NCBI GenBank assembly: GCA_024654525.1
Contig: JANLHI010000002.1
Location: forward strand, 1 to 64,000
Length of the DNA: 64,000 nt
Source of the DNA: Patescibacteria group bacterium
Lineage (GTDB): Bacteria; Patescibacteria; Paceibacteria; UBA6257; 2-01-FULL-56-20
Direction of reading: 5' to 3'
Of the stretch, positions 52,503-60,649 are shown piece by piece; position 1 is the stretch's first letter; the number at the start of each line of letters is the position of its first letter. The notes under the pieces are model-generated. The model made no database searches and was not told the origin of the DNA. It was given only the letters and a program-made list of their open reading frames with translations. Position numbers and translations under genes: made by a program.

Positions 52503-52874
52503 ATGAAAAAATCATATATATCATCAGAAACAACAGGAGCACCACTATCAGGAGCATACGAGGCAAATAATTTTATATTTGTCTCTGGTCAAATTCATAT
52601 GAATTTCTCTCAACAGTTAGAGGGGATCACCATTGAAGAAAAGTTTGATATTGTTATTTCTAATGTAAAGAAAATTTTAGGTGAAGCTGGACTTTCGCTA
52701 AGCGATATTATAAGAGTTCACCTATATCTCACTGATCTAAAAGAATTACCTGCTCTCAATAAGGTCTATCTAAACTATTTTCAACATCCACTTCCTGCGC
52801 GTACCGCAGTAGGTGTTGTTGCGTTACCACTTGGTGCAAGTTTAGAAATGGATGTAATAGCGGTACGAAAATAA
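52503..52874 (+). CDS. RidA-family (YjgF/TdcF) protein
   Basis: GAPLSGAYEANNFIFVSGQI at the start and PARTAVGVVALPLGASLEMDVIAV at the end match RidA, with the active-site Arg (PARTAV). RidA proteins hydrolyse reactive enamine/imine intermediates. A trimeric cytosolic protein of about 123 residues is expected. Confidence 0.92.
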   Translation: MKKSYISSETTGAPLSGAYEANNFIFVSGQIHMNFSQQLEGITIEEKFDIVISNVKKILGEAGLSLSDIIRVHLYLTDLKELPALNKVYLNYFQHPLPARTAVGVVALPLGASLEMDVIAVRK

Positions 52875-52875
52875 T

Positions 52876-53403
52876 ATGAAACTATACCGTTTCAGCCCAA
52901 TAAAAAATGAAAAGGAACTGATTGAAGCAATAAAACATACACACTTCGCTTGTTTTGAATTATGCAACAAGGCTTTTGGAAAATATCTTCCCGTTGCAGG
53001 AAATATGGGAATATTTTGCCACTATGATGATGAATATAAATTCCTTACAAAATTACGCCAAGAATTAACAGAGCAATCTGATAACTTTAATCAAAAATAT
53101 TTTCGGCTTCATAATCCCATAATTATTTCCGCTCACGAAGATGTGTCGGAAACCACATATACCTATCTTTACATTCGCAGACCAGACCAATACAGAGCAC
53201 AGGTTGGAGATGTCGATTTTATTATTGATGATGAAAAATATACTGAACTTAAAAAATCCCTACAGAGTGGCTCACAAATCAACGGAGCAAAAATTTTTGA
53301 TCGTCCTGATTTAGACATGGTTGAGTTATCTGACCCGGATACTGATGCCCTTGCCTACATAAGTACGAGGGCAATGACAAAAAAAGTGAGAGTTAAACAG
53401 TAA
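52876..53403 (+). CDS. Conserved hypothetical protein
   Basis: I do not recognise the family. The sequence is soluble, mixed alpha/beta, without membrane segments or signal. Features: LYRFSPIKNEKELIEAIKHTHFACFELCNKAFGKYLP (helical), YTYLYIRRPDQYRAQVGDVDFII (beta). It follows RidA by one base and precedes the hydrolase-Nudix gene by three, so the three genes probably form one unit. Confidence 0.6.
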   Translation: MKLYRFSPIKNEKELIEAIKHTHFACFELCNKAFGKYLPVAGNMGIFCHYDDEYKFLTKLRQELTEQSDNFNQKYFRLHNPIIISAHEDVSETTYTYLYIRRPDQYRAQVGDVDFIIDDEKYTELKKSLQSGSQINGAKIFDRPDLDMVELSDPDTDALAYISTRAMTKKVRVKQ

Positions 53404-53406
53404 TTT

Positions 53407-54390
53407 ATGGAAGAAATAAAACCAAACTGCATAATAATCCACGGCTGTCCCTCGGACGCGGAAAAGGCGATGAATCCCGCAACGCGGACATACGATAAGC
53501 ATTGGATTCCGTGGCTCAAACTAGCCCTTGTCGCCGCCGGAATAGCGACGGAAACGCCGCGTATGCCCGATCCGTGGGAGCCGAGCTATCAAAAGTTCAA
53601 AACCGAGTTTGAGAAATACGAAGTTAACGAAAACACAATTTTAGTTGGGCATAGTTGTGGCTGTGCCTTTTTGGTTCGTTGGCTTGGCGAAACAAAGAGG
53701 GAAATTTTCAAACTTGTTCTCGTCGCGCCGTGGAAAATTCCCGACAAAGATGATGAGTTTAAAAAGGAATTCTACACTTATCCGATTGACGAGAACATAA
53801 AATTGAGAGTAAACGAAATTGTGATGTTTACTGCCGATAATGAGGAAAACGAAGGAAAGGAAAGTTTGAAAATTTTTCACCAAGCATTAGGCGGTACGAT
53901 TATCGAATTAAAAGGACGCGGACATTATAAGCTCGGAGACATGGGAACAGAGGAATTTCCAGAATTATTGGAAAAACTTGTTTCGTTCGATAACCGCAAA
54001 GCTCTTATCGTGCCCATCAATTCAAAACATCAAATTTTTATTCAAGATAGGCGCGGATATAAAAAACCGGATTGGGGTTATTTTGGCGGTGAAATCGAAA
54101 AAGGAGAAACGCCACTACAAGCAATAATCCGCGAGACAAAAGAGGAATTGCAAATTGATGTCCGCGCCGATGAATTGAAGTATCTTGGCACCTCAATCAC
54201 ACCTTGGAACGAACGCAAAATTATCCGATATATGTTTTTGTATCGTACCGATCAAGAAAAATTTAATGTTTTGGAAGGCAAGGGTGGACATTGGCTCGCA
54301 TTCGAGGAAGTGCGCGAGAGATTGGACAACAAAGACAGGTTTGATGAGATATCTGATCGGATAAGAAAAGCGGAAGAAAAATCCTTATAA
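53407..54390 (+). CDS. RBBP9-type alpha/beta hydrolase fused to a Nudix domain
   Basis: Residues 1-190 resemble RBBP9/YdeN serine hydrolases: NCIIIHGCPSD, LVGHSCGCAFLVRWLG (nucleophile elbow GHSCG) and a late His (RGHYKLGD). Residues 195-327 form a Nudix domain with the box GEIEKGETPLQAIIRETKEELQI (G x5 E x7 RE x2 EE). Nudix proteins hydrolyse nucleotide-diphosphate-linked compounds. The two activities in one chain are unusual. Confidence 0.85.
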   Translation: MEEIKPNCIIIHGCPSDAEKAMNPATRTYDKHWIPWLKLALVAAGIATETPRMPDPWEPSYQKFKTEFEKYEVNENTILVGHSCGCAFLVRWLGETKREIFKLVLVAPWKIPDKDDEFKKEFYTYPIDENIKLRVNEIVMFTADNEENEGKESLKIFHQALGGTIIELKGRGHYKLGDMGTEEFPELLEKLVSFDNRKALIVPINSKHQIFIQDRRGYKKPDWGYFGGEIEKGETPLQAIIRETKEELQIDVRADELKYLGTSITPWNERKIIRYMFLYRTDQEKFNVLEGKGGHWLAFEEVRERLDNKDRFDEISDRIRKAEEKSL

Positions 54391-54399
54391 TATATAAAT

Positions 54400-54555
54400 A
54401 TGGGAAAATATAAATTTGTTAATCTAACGGTATTCATAATCTTTTTTGGAACGGCACTTTTCGAGGCATTCCAAAAACAAAATTGGATAGAGGTGATTAT
54501 ATTTTTAGCCTTGGGCGTATTATCACTTTGGGCTGATTCTAAAAGAAAAACTTGA
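54400..54555 (+). CDS. Small membrane protein (51 residues)
   Basis: The product starts MGKYKFVNLTVFIIFFGT and has two hydrophobic segments and a basic end (ADSKRKT). TATAAT (54386-54391) ends eight bases before the ATG. No family recognised. It is short, so the call is moderate. Confidence 0.5.
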   Translation: MGKYKFVNLTVFIIFFGTALFEAFQKQNWIEVIIFLALGVLSLWADSKRKT

Positions 54556-54567
54556 AATCAAAAAATT

Positions 54568-55095
54568 ATGACCACCTACAAACACACTCAAATTGGTTAC
54601 CTGATGCGGGTTATTACGCTGACCGTGTTAGTGTTTTTCGCGTGGCTTCAAATTACGGTCAGGGCTGAACCTCCCTCAATTGACTCCGGTACAAATTTTG
54701 CCTTTACCGCTATCATGGCGCTGGTCTTATTCATCCTTGCATCTTTCGGCTCACTTACCGTGAGTGTTGACGAACAGCGCGTGGCGATCAAATTTGGCTT
54801 CGGCATTTTTCGCAAAAAATTCACGACGAGTGAGATTGCATCAGTGGCACAAGTAAGAAACCATTGGTATTACGGCTGGGGTATACGGCTGTGGTTTTGG
54901 CCACGTATGTGGATTTTTAATGTTTCCGGATTTGATGCGGTTGAAATTCGAATGAAGAACCCCACCTCCGCCCCACCTTCGCTGAAAGCTCCGGACGGAC
55001 ACTGCAAGGCTTCGGCGGGCAGGGAAAAAATCTACCGGATCGGAACGGATGAGCCAGAAAAACTTGAGACCGCAATCAGGCAAGTAATAAATTAA
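54568..55095 (+). CDS. Membrane protein with a PH-like (bacterial PH) domain, interrupted by a repeat
   Basis: Two membrane helices (VITLTVLVFFAWLQITV, FTAIMALVLFILASFGSLTVSV) precede a PH-like part: VDEQRVAIKFGFGIFRKKFTTSEIASVAQV...WNVSG-type...VEIRMKN ... KIYRIGTDEPEKLETAIRQ. Between MKN and EKIYRIGT lie about 22 odd residues (NPTSAPPSLKAPDGHCKASA) encoded by GC-rich repeat-like DNA. Homologues would read directly from the MKN to the KIYRIGTD strand. The frame is kept, so the gene may still work. Confidence 0.7.
   Translation: MTTYKHTQIGYLMRVITLTVLVFFAWLQITVRAEPPSIDSGTNFAFTAIMALVLFILASFGSLTVSVDEQRVAIKFGFGIFRKKFTTSEIASVAQVRNHWYYGWGIRLWFWPRMWIFNVSGFDAVEIRMKNPTSAPPSLKAPDGHCKASAGREKIYRIGTDEPEKLETAIRQVIN
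54962..55024 (+). repeat. In-frame GC-rich insertion in the PH-domain gene
   Basis: About 63 bases rich in GC (CCACCTTCGCTGAAAGCTC ... TTCGGCGGGCA), a class of sequence often seen between genes in such genomes. It adds about 21 codons. Confidence 0.55.
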
Positions 55096-55266
55096 GCAAA
55101 CCGTTGAATAGTGGTGGCAATTGGTGATAAGCGCGAGTTCGTGGAACAAAGCTCTCCTTAAAGTGGTATTCCGACAAAACTGATTATAAAAACAAGGGAG
55201 TCTGCGGTATGGGGATATCCCGCTTTAGAAGTGCAGATTAAATAAGTTTTTTGGCGCATTTTATGA

Positions 55267-55272
55267 TAGAAT
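55267..55272 (+). promoter_or_regulatory. -10 box of the small membrane protein gene
   Basis: TAGAAT ends six bases before ATG 55279. Confidence 0.5.
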
Positions 55273-55278
55273 AGACTT

Positions 55279-55539
55279 ATGGGCATGTTATACGAATCGT
55301 TGTTGCAGTCTCAAATTTTCTTTTTCATTTCCTCGGTGGGGTTCATTATTCTAGGACTTTTGGCGGTGGTGCTTTTGCTTTATTTTATCCGCGCGATGAG
55401 CACCTTCAATAGAATTATGGATAATATGGAAAAAAACATAGATAAAATAGGCGACACGACCAAAGAAATGTTCGGTGAGATGAAAGACAGTTTTATTTTC
55501 AATTTTCTCTTCAAAAAGAAAAAGCGTCGCAAAGATTAA
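55279..55539 (+). CDS. Small membrane protein with helical tail
   Basis: One N-terminal membrane helix (IFFFISSVGFIILGLLAVVLLLYFIRAM), then a charged helix (NRIMDNMEKNIDKIGDTTKEMFGEM) and a very basic end (FKKKKRRKD). The shape resembles YtxH/DUF948-like proteins that sit on the inner membrane face. It is followed after 14 bases by another such gene, so both may be one unit. Confidence 0.65.
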   Translation: MGMLYESLLQSQIFFFISSVGFIILGLLAVVLLLYFIRAMSTFNRIMDNMEKNIDKIGDTTKEMFGEMKDSFIFNFLFKKKKRRKD

Positions 55540-55553
55540 AAGTTATCAATAAT

Positions 55554-55898
55554 ATGACAAACAAAAAAATATCCAAAATGTCTACAGGTAAGAAAATGGC
55601 AATCGGGGCGGGAATAGTGGCAGTGGGCGCGGCGACCGGAGGCGCGTATTATATATTAGGACCGAATGCCAAAGCGCATCAAAAGAAAGTGGCTGCGCTT
55701 TTGAATAAAATAAAAAAAGAAGTGGAAAAGGAGGCGAAAAAAGCAAAGGAAATATCCGTACCCCTGTATCACAAAGCGGTGGATACTGTTTCCAAAACTT
55801 ACGCCAAGCACTACAAAGCTCACGAAAAAGATATAAAAGCTTTCACCAAGAAGCTAAAAAACGAATGGAAGGGGATGAAAAAAATGGGCAAGTCTTAA
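55554..55898 (+). CDS. YtxH-like small membrane protein
   Basis: An N-terminal hydrophobic helix (KMAIGAGIVAVGAATGGAYYILG) is followed by a long Lys-rich amphipathic helix (AHQKKVAALLNKIKKEVEKEAKKAKEI) to the end. 114 residues. Such proteins are sometimes linked to stress response; no activity can be given. Confidence 0.65.
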   Translation: MTNKKISKMSTGKKMAIGAGIVAVGAATGGAYYILGPNAKAHQKKVAALLNKIKKEVEKEAKKAKEISVPLYHKAVDTVSKTYAKHYKAHEKDIKAFTKKLKNEWKGMKKMGKS

Positions 55899-56028
55899 AT
55901 TTTGTTTATTGTCTACAGGTGTCCAACACCTGACAATAAGGAAGAGTTGGTGACCGCATGACTTGGGGCGTATCAGGAGTTTTCTTCAAAAAAGGTTCGA
56001 ATAAATGCAAAAATAACACCACTACATT

Positions 56029-56691
56029 ATGAAAACGGTTTTGATCACAGGGGGTAGTAGGGGGATTGGAAAAGCTTTGGTACAAAGATTTTTATCCGAA
56101 GGATATTTTGTTATTGGGACTTCAACGAAGGGCGTTACTGATATTACCCATGAAAATTTGCTCGTGGTGCAGTTGGATTTGATGAGTCCAGAGAGTATTA
56201 GAAACTGCGCGGATAAAATTCTGAATATCAAAAAAACCGTAGATATTTTGATTAATAACGCCGCCGCGCTTTGGACTGAGCGAGTTGGTGATACGATGGA
56301 GCTTCAAGTGGATATTTTGAGAAAAACTCTAGAGGTCGATTTGATTGGTGTGATAGATTTTACCTTACGCATTGTTCCGATTATGAGTCAGGGTGGGCAT
56401 ATTATAAATATATCCTCGCGACAGGGATCATTGCATTATGTTCATGAAATGAAAAATCCCTCCTATCAGATTTCGAAGGCGGGATTAAATATGTTTACCA
56501 AGGTTCTTTCTTGTCAGTTGAAAGATACAATTACCGTTTCCTCGGTTCATCCGGGTGCGGTACTTTCGGGTTTAGCTGCGGCAGATGCGAATATGTTACC
56601 AGAAGAATCTGCAAATTATATCTATGACTTGGCGATTTCGAAATCAAAAACCGGTCAGTTTTGGTTTAAGGGAGAGCCTTTTCCTTGGTAA
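56029..56691 (+). CDS. Short-chain dehydrogenase/reductase
   Basis: TVLITGGSRGIGKALVQRFLSEG is the NAD(P)-binding TGxxxGIG motif; DILINNAA the NNAG-like motif; IINISSRQGS the catalytic Ser; and SYQISKAGLNMFTK the YxxxK pair (Y-Q-I-S-K). A complete classical SDR active site. Substrate unknown. Confidence 0.92.
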   Translation: MKTVLITGGSRGIGKALVQRFLSEGYFVIGTSTKGVTDITHENLLVVQLDLMSPESIRNCADKILNIKKTVDILINNAAALWTERVGDTMELQVDILRKTLEVDLIGVIDFTLRIVPIMSQGGHIINISSRQGSLHYVHEMKNPSYQISKAGLNMFTKVLSCQLKDTITVSSVHPGAVLSGLAAADANMLPEESANYIYDLAISKSKTGQFWFKGEPFPW

Positions 56692-56752
56692 TCAGGGTTT
56701 TTAGCTTTGCTCTCTCGGATCTATTGAAGAGCGATTTTGCGAATTTTTGATT

Positions 56753-56986
56753 ATGGAGGATAATTACGGTATGGATATGCTTGCATTGTTATGCGGTGTT
56801 GTGGGGCTTCTTGTTATCTCCCGCGCGGTGTGGTTGCGGAATGAGCGTGCGCAGGATGAATGGTTTATTGTCGGGGGCATACTACTTTTGGTGTACAGCG
56901 TAAGCATCGGGAGCGCAATATTCACCATTCTTCAGTTGGTATTTATTCTTTCGGCGTTTTGGGAACTGAAAAAGCTACGGAAATGA
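56753..56986 (+). CDS. Small membrane protein
   Basis: 77-residue protein with two hydrophobic segments (MLALLCGVVGLLVISRAVWL, WFIVGGILLLVYSVSIGSAIFTILQLVFILSAFW) and a basic tail. Overlaps the next gene (ATGA at 56983). ATG 56753 is chosen; a TTG at 56747 is in frame. No family recognised. Confidence 0.6.
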   Translation: MEDNYGMDMLALLCGVVGLLVISRAVWLRNERAQDEWFIVGGILLLVYSVSIGSAIFTILQLVFILSAFWELKKLRK

Positions 56987-57477
56987 GTGCGTTTTTCAAA
57001 CTTGTTTTTACGATAGGAATATCCGAACTTGCGGGAGTTTCCGGTTCTATTTTTACCGTGCCGGCGATTTCTTCCGGGTGGTACGCGACGTTGGAGAAAC
57101 CCGCACTCACACCGCCTTCGTGGGTGTTTGCTCCCGTGTGGACGATACTTTTTGCGCTCATGGGAATATCACTTTTCCTTGTGTGGCGTGCACATTCCAA
57201 TATTTTGCAAAATATTGGAATGTTGCCGATGTGGCATTTGGCATTCTTTGTATTTGCGTTCCAGCTTTCGCTTAATGTGTTATGGTCAATGATGTTTTTT
57301 GGATTACAGAGCACTGCGGGAGCGTTGGTGATAATTATTTCTCTTTGGTGCGCTATTCTTGCGACTATTTTGGTATTTGGAAAAATTTCCCGTGTGGCGG
57401 CATGGCTTTTAGTGCCGTATATCGTATGGGTGAGCTTTGCGGCATATCTTAATTATTCAATCTGGATTCTTTCTTGA
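56983..57477 (+). CDS. TspO/MBR-family membrane protein, second copy
   Basis: Five helices and the signatures SGWYATLEKPALTPPSWVFAPVWTILFALMGISLFLVW and LNVLWSMMFFGLQSTAGALVIIISLW. Unlike the copy at 48280 it has a plain N-terminus (MSAFFKLVF). In other bacteria TspO binds porphyrins or similar ligands. Overlaps the preceding gene by four bases and is followed by an EamA-type permease after 12 bases. Confidence 0.93.
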   Translation: MSAFFKLVFTIGISELAGVSGSIFTVPAISSGWYATLEKPALTPPSWVFAPVWTILFALMGISLFLVWRAHSNILQNIGMLPMWHLAFFVFAFQLSLNVLWSMMFFGLQSTAGALVIIISLWCAILATILVFGKISRVAAWLLVPYIVWVSFAAYLNYSIWILS

Positions 57478-57489
57478 TACGCGGGAACA

Positions 57490-58323
57490 ATGTTTGGAAT
57501 TATCCTTGCAGGAATTGGTGCGGCACTTAATGAAGTTGGTTCTTCAATCGGTAAGTGGGAGGTGGAGCATCACAAAGAAACTTTGCCGATTATGGGTTTT
57601 ATTCAGCTCTTTTGGGGAGCGGTGTTTTTTGCAATATTCGGGTTAGTGGTCAAAGGATCGTTTGTGTTCAATCTTGCATCGCTTCCCACATTTCTCCCAA
57701 GAGTAATTCTTGAAGTTATTTGTATACATCTCGCATTGCGTGCAACGGCGACTGCGGAGCGAAGCGCAATAGGATTTCTTACGGTTGGTACCATCCCCTT
57801 GGTGCTTATGGCGGACATTGTACTTGGGTACGCAATTTCGCCCATGCAGTTCGGAGGAATATTTGTTGTCGCGGTAGGATTGTTGTTATTATTGATTAAT
57901 CATGGAATCAAAGTAAGAGGCATTCCCTATGTAGTGGGTTTTGTCGTGACAAGCGCCGCTACCATTTCCCTTTATAAATATGACATCACCTATTTCAATT
58001 CGGTAGGAGCGGAACAAGGAATCATCTACGCAATTTTACTTTCCTACTTCACGCTATCTGTGATAGTGCGTAATCGAAAGAATCCTTTTGTATTTCTTAT
58101 GCGATATCCGTTCTCACTTCAAAGTATTGCGCATGGGGGAGTGGGTATAGTATCGAGCTTTGCATATACGTTTGCTCCGGCATCGATAATTATTACTGCA
58201 CGCCGTGCATTCGGCATACTCTCCAGCGTGGTATCCGGAAAAATTTATTTCCACGAGAGGCATCTTCTCGCAAAAAGCGCGGCATTCGTATTGGTAATGG
58301 TGGGAATCGTAATGCTGGTCTAG
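57490..58323 (+). CDS. EamA/DMT-family permease
   Basis: About nine to ten hydrophobic helices in two repeats (IGAALNEVGSSIGKWE ... IGFLTVGTIPLVLMADIVLGY; SAATISLYKYD ... FAYTFAPASIIITARRAFGILSSVVSGKIYFHERHLLAKSAAFVLVMVGIVMLV). The last segment with EAR/HER pattern is typical of DMT transporters. Substrate unknown. Confidence 0.8.
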   Translation: MFGIILAGIGAALNEVGSSIGKWEVEHHKETLPIMGFIQLFWGAVFFAIFGLVVKGSFVFNLASLPTFLPRVILEVICIHLALRATATAERSAIGFLTVGTIPLVLMADIVLGYAISPMQFGGIFVVAVGLLLLLINHGIKVRGIPYVVGFVVTSAATISLYKYDITYFNSVGAEQGIIYAILLSYFTLSVIVRNRKNPFVFLMRYPFSLQSIAHGGVGIVSSFAYTFAPASIIITARRAFGILSSVVSGKIYFHERHLLAKSAAFVLVMVGIVMLV

Positions 58324-58340
58324 TTTTCGAGGTGATGTGA

Positions 58341-58452
58341 TTGTGAATAATTTCCTATGGTAAAAATGGTATAATAATTCCATGATTGGACACCTTAAGG
58401 GACACTAATCGTTGTTCCCAAAATCCCTCCGACATGGGTCGGAGGGATTTTG
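58341..58452 (+). ncRNA. Orphan short transcription unit: promoter, about 75 bases, terminator
   Basis: An extended -10, TGGTATAAT (58367-58375), with a weak TTGTGA upstream (58341), is followed by ATG 58382 opening an eight-codon frame (MIGHLKGH) and by the terminator AAAATCCCTCCGAC/GTCGGAGGGATTTT (58419-58452). It could be a small RNA, a leader, or a gene remnant. The call rests on promoter and terminator only. Confidence 0.4.
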
Positions 58453-58457
58453 TTTTT
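58419..58457. terminator. Strong terminator
   Basis: CAAAATCCCTCCGAC / GTCGGAGGGATTTTG, 15-bp arms, T-run after. Confidence 0.9.
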
Positions 58458-58546
58458 ATGCGTAGAACTTTCAGCATGACCCTGTTTCAACCATAATCAT
58501 ACCAACAAACTCAAGTATGTTGGTATGATGTTCTATATGGTTATTG

Positions 58547-59737
58547 TTATCGGGGAAATATGGTGTCCCACACCGCGCCTGCCGCGTTTTGGATTTTTCC
58601 TTTGAAGGGATAATGGTGGTTGTCCAAAAAGGGAAGACTATTACATTCAATCACTCCGGAGCGTGGTTGTTCTTTCCATGACGTGCCAATGTCGCGAATT
58701 ATAAAGTCGATTCCCACAATGGGATCGTCAAAATACGTGCCGATACGATTGAAAAGTGCAATATTCTCCGGATGAGTCGTGTCTGTCGCGTCTTCCGTGG
58801 TGCCTCCGTAACACCAGTTTATTTTTTGATGAAGAGGAATAATGACGCCGTGCGCAGGAATACTTTCCCATGTGAGCCCTTGGCGTTGAAGTTCGTCTTC
58901 CGCTCCATCGCCGGTCGCGAGTTTCGAGAAAATTGGTCCCTGTCGCAGGGGATTTTTATTTTCTTCCACGACAAGTTCTCTAATGGTGTGCGTGCCGTCC
59001 CCGATAACTTGCGCGGAGTCTCGTCGGATAACCCCCACGGTTTTCCTGTCAATGACGGTTGCGCGAAATACCGAACCGAAAAGCTCTTCTTCTATGATGA
59101 CCCACGGAGAAAGTTTGCGTGCAATACGAAATGCATGCACAAACGATTCTTCATCTTCGAGGTGAATGAATGTATGACGGCTTCCCGAGCCAAGCGACGG
59201 TTTTACGATTACGGGCTTATGAAGCGTACGAAATAGTTTTCGCGCTCCTGCAATCGTGGCGCGCGCACCACCCGCGGCAACGGGGAATCCCTGTACGAGA
59301 AATTTTTTTTTCATGATGCGCTTGTCATCCATCCAAAGAAGAGCGTGAGAAGGACGCCCTTTTCGCGGAAGTCCTTCGAATGCAATTTTTGTGCCACGGT
59401 ATTCCGCAAGGAAAAGCTCTTTTACTTTATTAAAAAGGCGAAATTGACGCATAGTGATACCGCGCCTGATTGCTTCTTCCCACATACATCGCGTACGGAG
59501 TGAATCGCGTTCATCGGGTGCGTGGGTAACAGTGCCGAGTCGGAGTGCCACAAGAACAGGAACAAGGCGCCACGCAAGGGGAGTCCATATTTTTTGAAAC
59601 AGGGGAACAAGGTATCGCCATGTCATATCCACGGAAAAAAATACCGGACGCGTAACGGTTTCGATAAAACCGTTTAACCACTCGGCAAAGTGTAAAGTAG
59701 GGGACCCGCTACAGTGCGGGCAAGTTTCTCGTTTCAT
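58547..59737 (-). CDS. ATP-grasp enzyme resembling cyanophycin synthetase core
   Basis: The ATP-grasp region begins near residue 170 (KPVIVKPSLGSGSRHTFIH), continues with WVIIEEELFGSVFRATVIDRKTVGVIRRDSAQVIGDGTHTIRELV (very like cyanophycin-synthetase ATP-grasp) and ends with GIDFIIRDI ... GVIECNSLPFL (the metal-binding E-x-N). There is no Mur-ligase domain. It should join an amino acid or peptide by a carboxyl-phosphate route. ATG 59737 (MKRETCPHCSG) is chosen; an earlier in-frame ATG at 59800 would add 21 poorly conserved residues. Confidence 0.8.
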   Translation of the reverse strand: MKRETCPHCSGSPTLHFAEWLNGFIETVTRPVFFSVDMTWRYLVPLFQKIWTPLAWRLVPVLVALRLGTVTHAPDERDSLRTRCMWEEAIRRGITMRQFRLFNKVKELFLAEYRGTKIAFEGLPRKGRPSHALLWMDDKRIMKKKFLVQGFPVAAGGARATIAGARKLFRTLHKPVIVKPSLGSGSRHTFIHLEDEESFVHAFRIARKLSPWVIIEEELFGSVFRATVIDRKTVGVIRRDSAQVIGDGTHTIRELVVEENKNPLRQGPIFSKLATGDGAEDELQRQGLTWESIPAHGVIIPLHQKINWCYGGTTEDATDTTHPENIALFNRIGTYFDDPIVGIDFIIRDIGTSWKEQPRSGVIECNSLPFLDNHHYPFKGKIQNAAGAVWDTIFPR

Positions 59738-59774
59738 TGGTATTAACGATAGCAGTATCGGGAGAAAGGGAAAC

Positions 59775-59803
59775 TTGACATTATAGCACTTTTTATGCAA
59801 TAA
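59775..59803 (+). promoter_or_regulatory. Promoter of the small membrane protein at 59841
   Basis: TTGACA (59775-59780), spacer 17, CAATAA (59798-59803), preceded by TATG. Confidence 0.55.
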
Positions 59804-59840
59804 TTTTCCCGTGAACTTGAAAACTTAAAACAAGATACAT

Positions 59841-60059
59841 ATGAATGAAAAAAATAAAGAAAATACAAGGCTATTTTTCCTTGTTATGGTCTCTATTCCG
59901 ATCATCGTATGGTGGTGGGTACGAGTCGTGAATAGTCCTTATGGTCAATATGCCTTTGAAGGGATACCCTTCGGGTGGAAGGGGCTTCTATTCTATTGCT
60001 TGATCCAGGGAATGGGAGTGTTTTTTCTTACTCGTTGGCTATTAAAGAAATTCTTCTAG
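59841..60059 (+). CDS. Small membrane protein
   Basis: A protein of 72 residues: charged N-terminus, membrane helix (FLVMVSIPIIVWWWVRVV), a loop (GQYAFEGIPFGWKG) and a second helix (LLFYCLIQGMGVFFLTRWLLKKFF). No family recognised; single-gene unit with own promoter and terminator. Confidence 0.6.
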   Translation: MNEKNKENTRLFFLVMVSIPIIVWWWVRVVNSPYGQYAFEGIPFGWKGLLFYCLIQGMGVFFLTRWLLKKFF

Positions 60060-60079
60060 GAAAGACACGAAAAAAAATA

Positions 60080-60110
60080 AAAAGGGCAGTCATCAGCTGC
60101 CCCTTTTTAA
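60080..60110 (+). terminator. Terminator
   Basis: AAAAGGGCAG / CTGCCCCTTTTT stem with TCATCAG loop. Confidence 0.8.
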
Positions 60111-60123
60111 TACATACAAAGAC

Positions 60124-60155
60124 TTGACTATATAAAAATATTATGCATAATATTT
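60124..60155 (+). promoter_or_regulatory. Promoter overlapped by a perfect palindrome
   Basis: TTGACT (60124-60129), spacer 16, CATAAT (60146-60151). AAATATTATGCATAATATTT (60136-60155) is a perfect 20-base palindrome over the -10, likely a repressor site for the gene at 60225. Confidence 0.6.
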
Positions 60156-60224
60156 AAGCCTTATCCAAGTGAAAATTATCGCATTGTTGCGAGTGAGAAT
60201 GGATGGGATTAGTACATTAATGTT

Positions 60225-60395
60225 ATGAAAAAATCTAAAAAGAAAGTACCGAAGAAAGATTCTTCTTCGGAGGAGTTGTGGGCGAACCGGGAACCGGTTG
60301 CTCAAAAAATGACACCGGAGGAGAGTAAAAACTACAACAAAGGAAGGGAGATTTTGGGCATCTCGCCCAATGAACTCCCCAGTGCGCAGAAGTAA
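60225..60395 (+). CDS. Small basic protein with conserved tail
   Basis: The 56-residue product: a Lys-rich start (MKKSKKKVPKKDSSS), EELWANREPVAQKM and a C-terminus GREILGISPNELPSAQK. The tail, GREILGISPNELPS-QK, occurs again at DNA level after pyrE (62430-62481), with only a few base changes. Family unknown. The tail is probably the functional or conserved part since it has been duplicated intact. A terminator follows at 60444-60474. Confidence 0.6.
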   Translation: MKKSKKKVPKKDSSSEELWANREPVAQKMTPEESKNYNKGREILGISPNELPSAQK

Positions 60396-60443
60396 GTTAT
60401 TCGCTCTAACATTCGAGAAAGGAGAAAAATTATGCAAAAAAAG

Positions 60444-60474
60444 AAAAGGCGACCGTAAGGTTCGCCTTTTTTGA
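60444..60474 (+). terminator. Terminator after the small basic protein
   Basis: AAAAGGCGA / TCGCCTTTTTT arms around a nine-base loop. Confidence 0.85.
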
Positions 60475-60499
60475 TTGGTGAAATAGATAGAGATGGGCA

Positions 60500-60640
60500 T
60501 CTTTAGTGGTCTTGAAAGATGCCTCTCTTACGTTGTGTCCATGAATTTGCAATGGGATATACCAAGGTATAGAGTGTGGTGGGCTGTAAGTAATAGCCCA
60601 AATCGGACAACCTGTCCTTTGATAGGACTAAATATGGAAG
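60500..60640 (+). promoter_or_regulatory. Structured leader before pyrF
   Basis: Three hairpins in a row: GGCATCTTT/AAAGATGCC (60495-60524), GGGCTGT...ATAGCCC (60580-60599) and TGTCC/GGACA-like (60605-60628). They could form an attenuator or simply a terminator and a leader. Confidence 0.4.
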
Positions 60641-60649
60641 GAATCAGTT

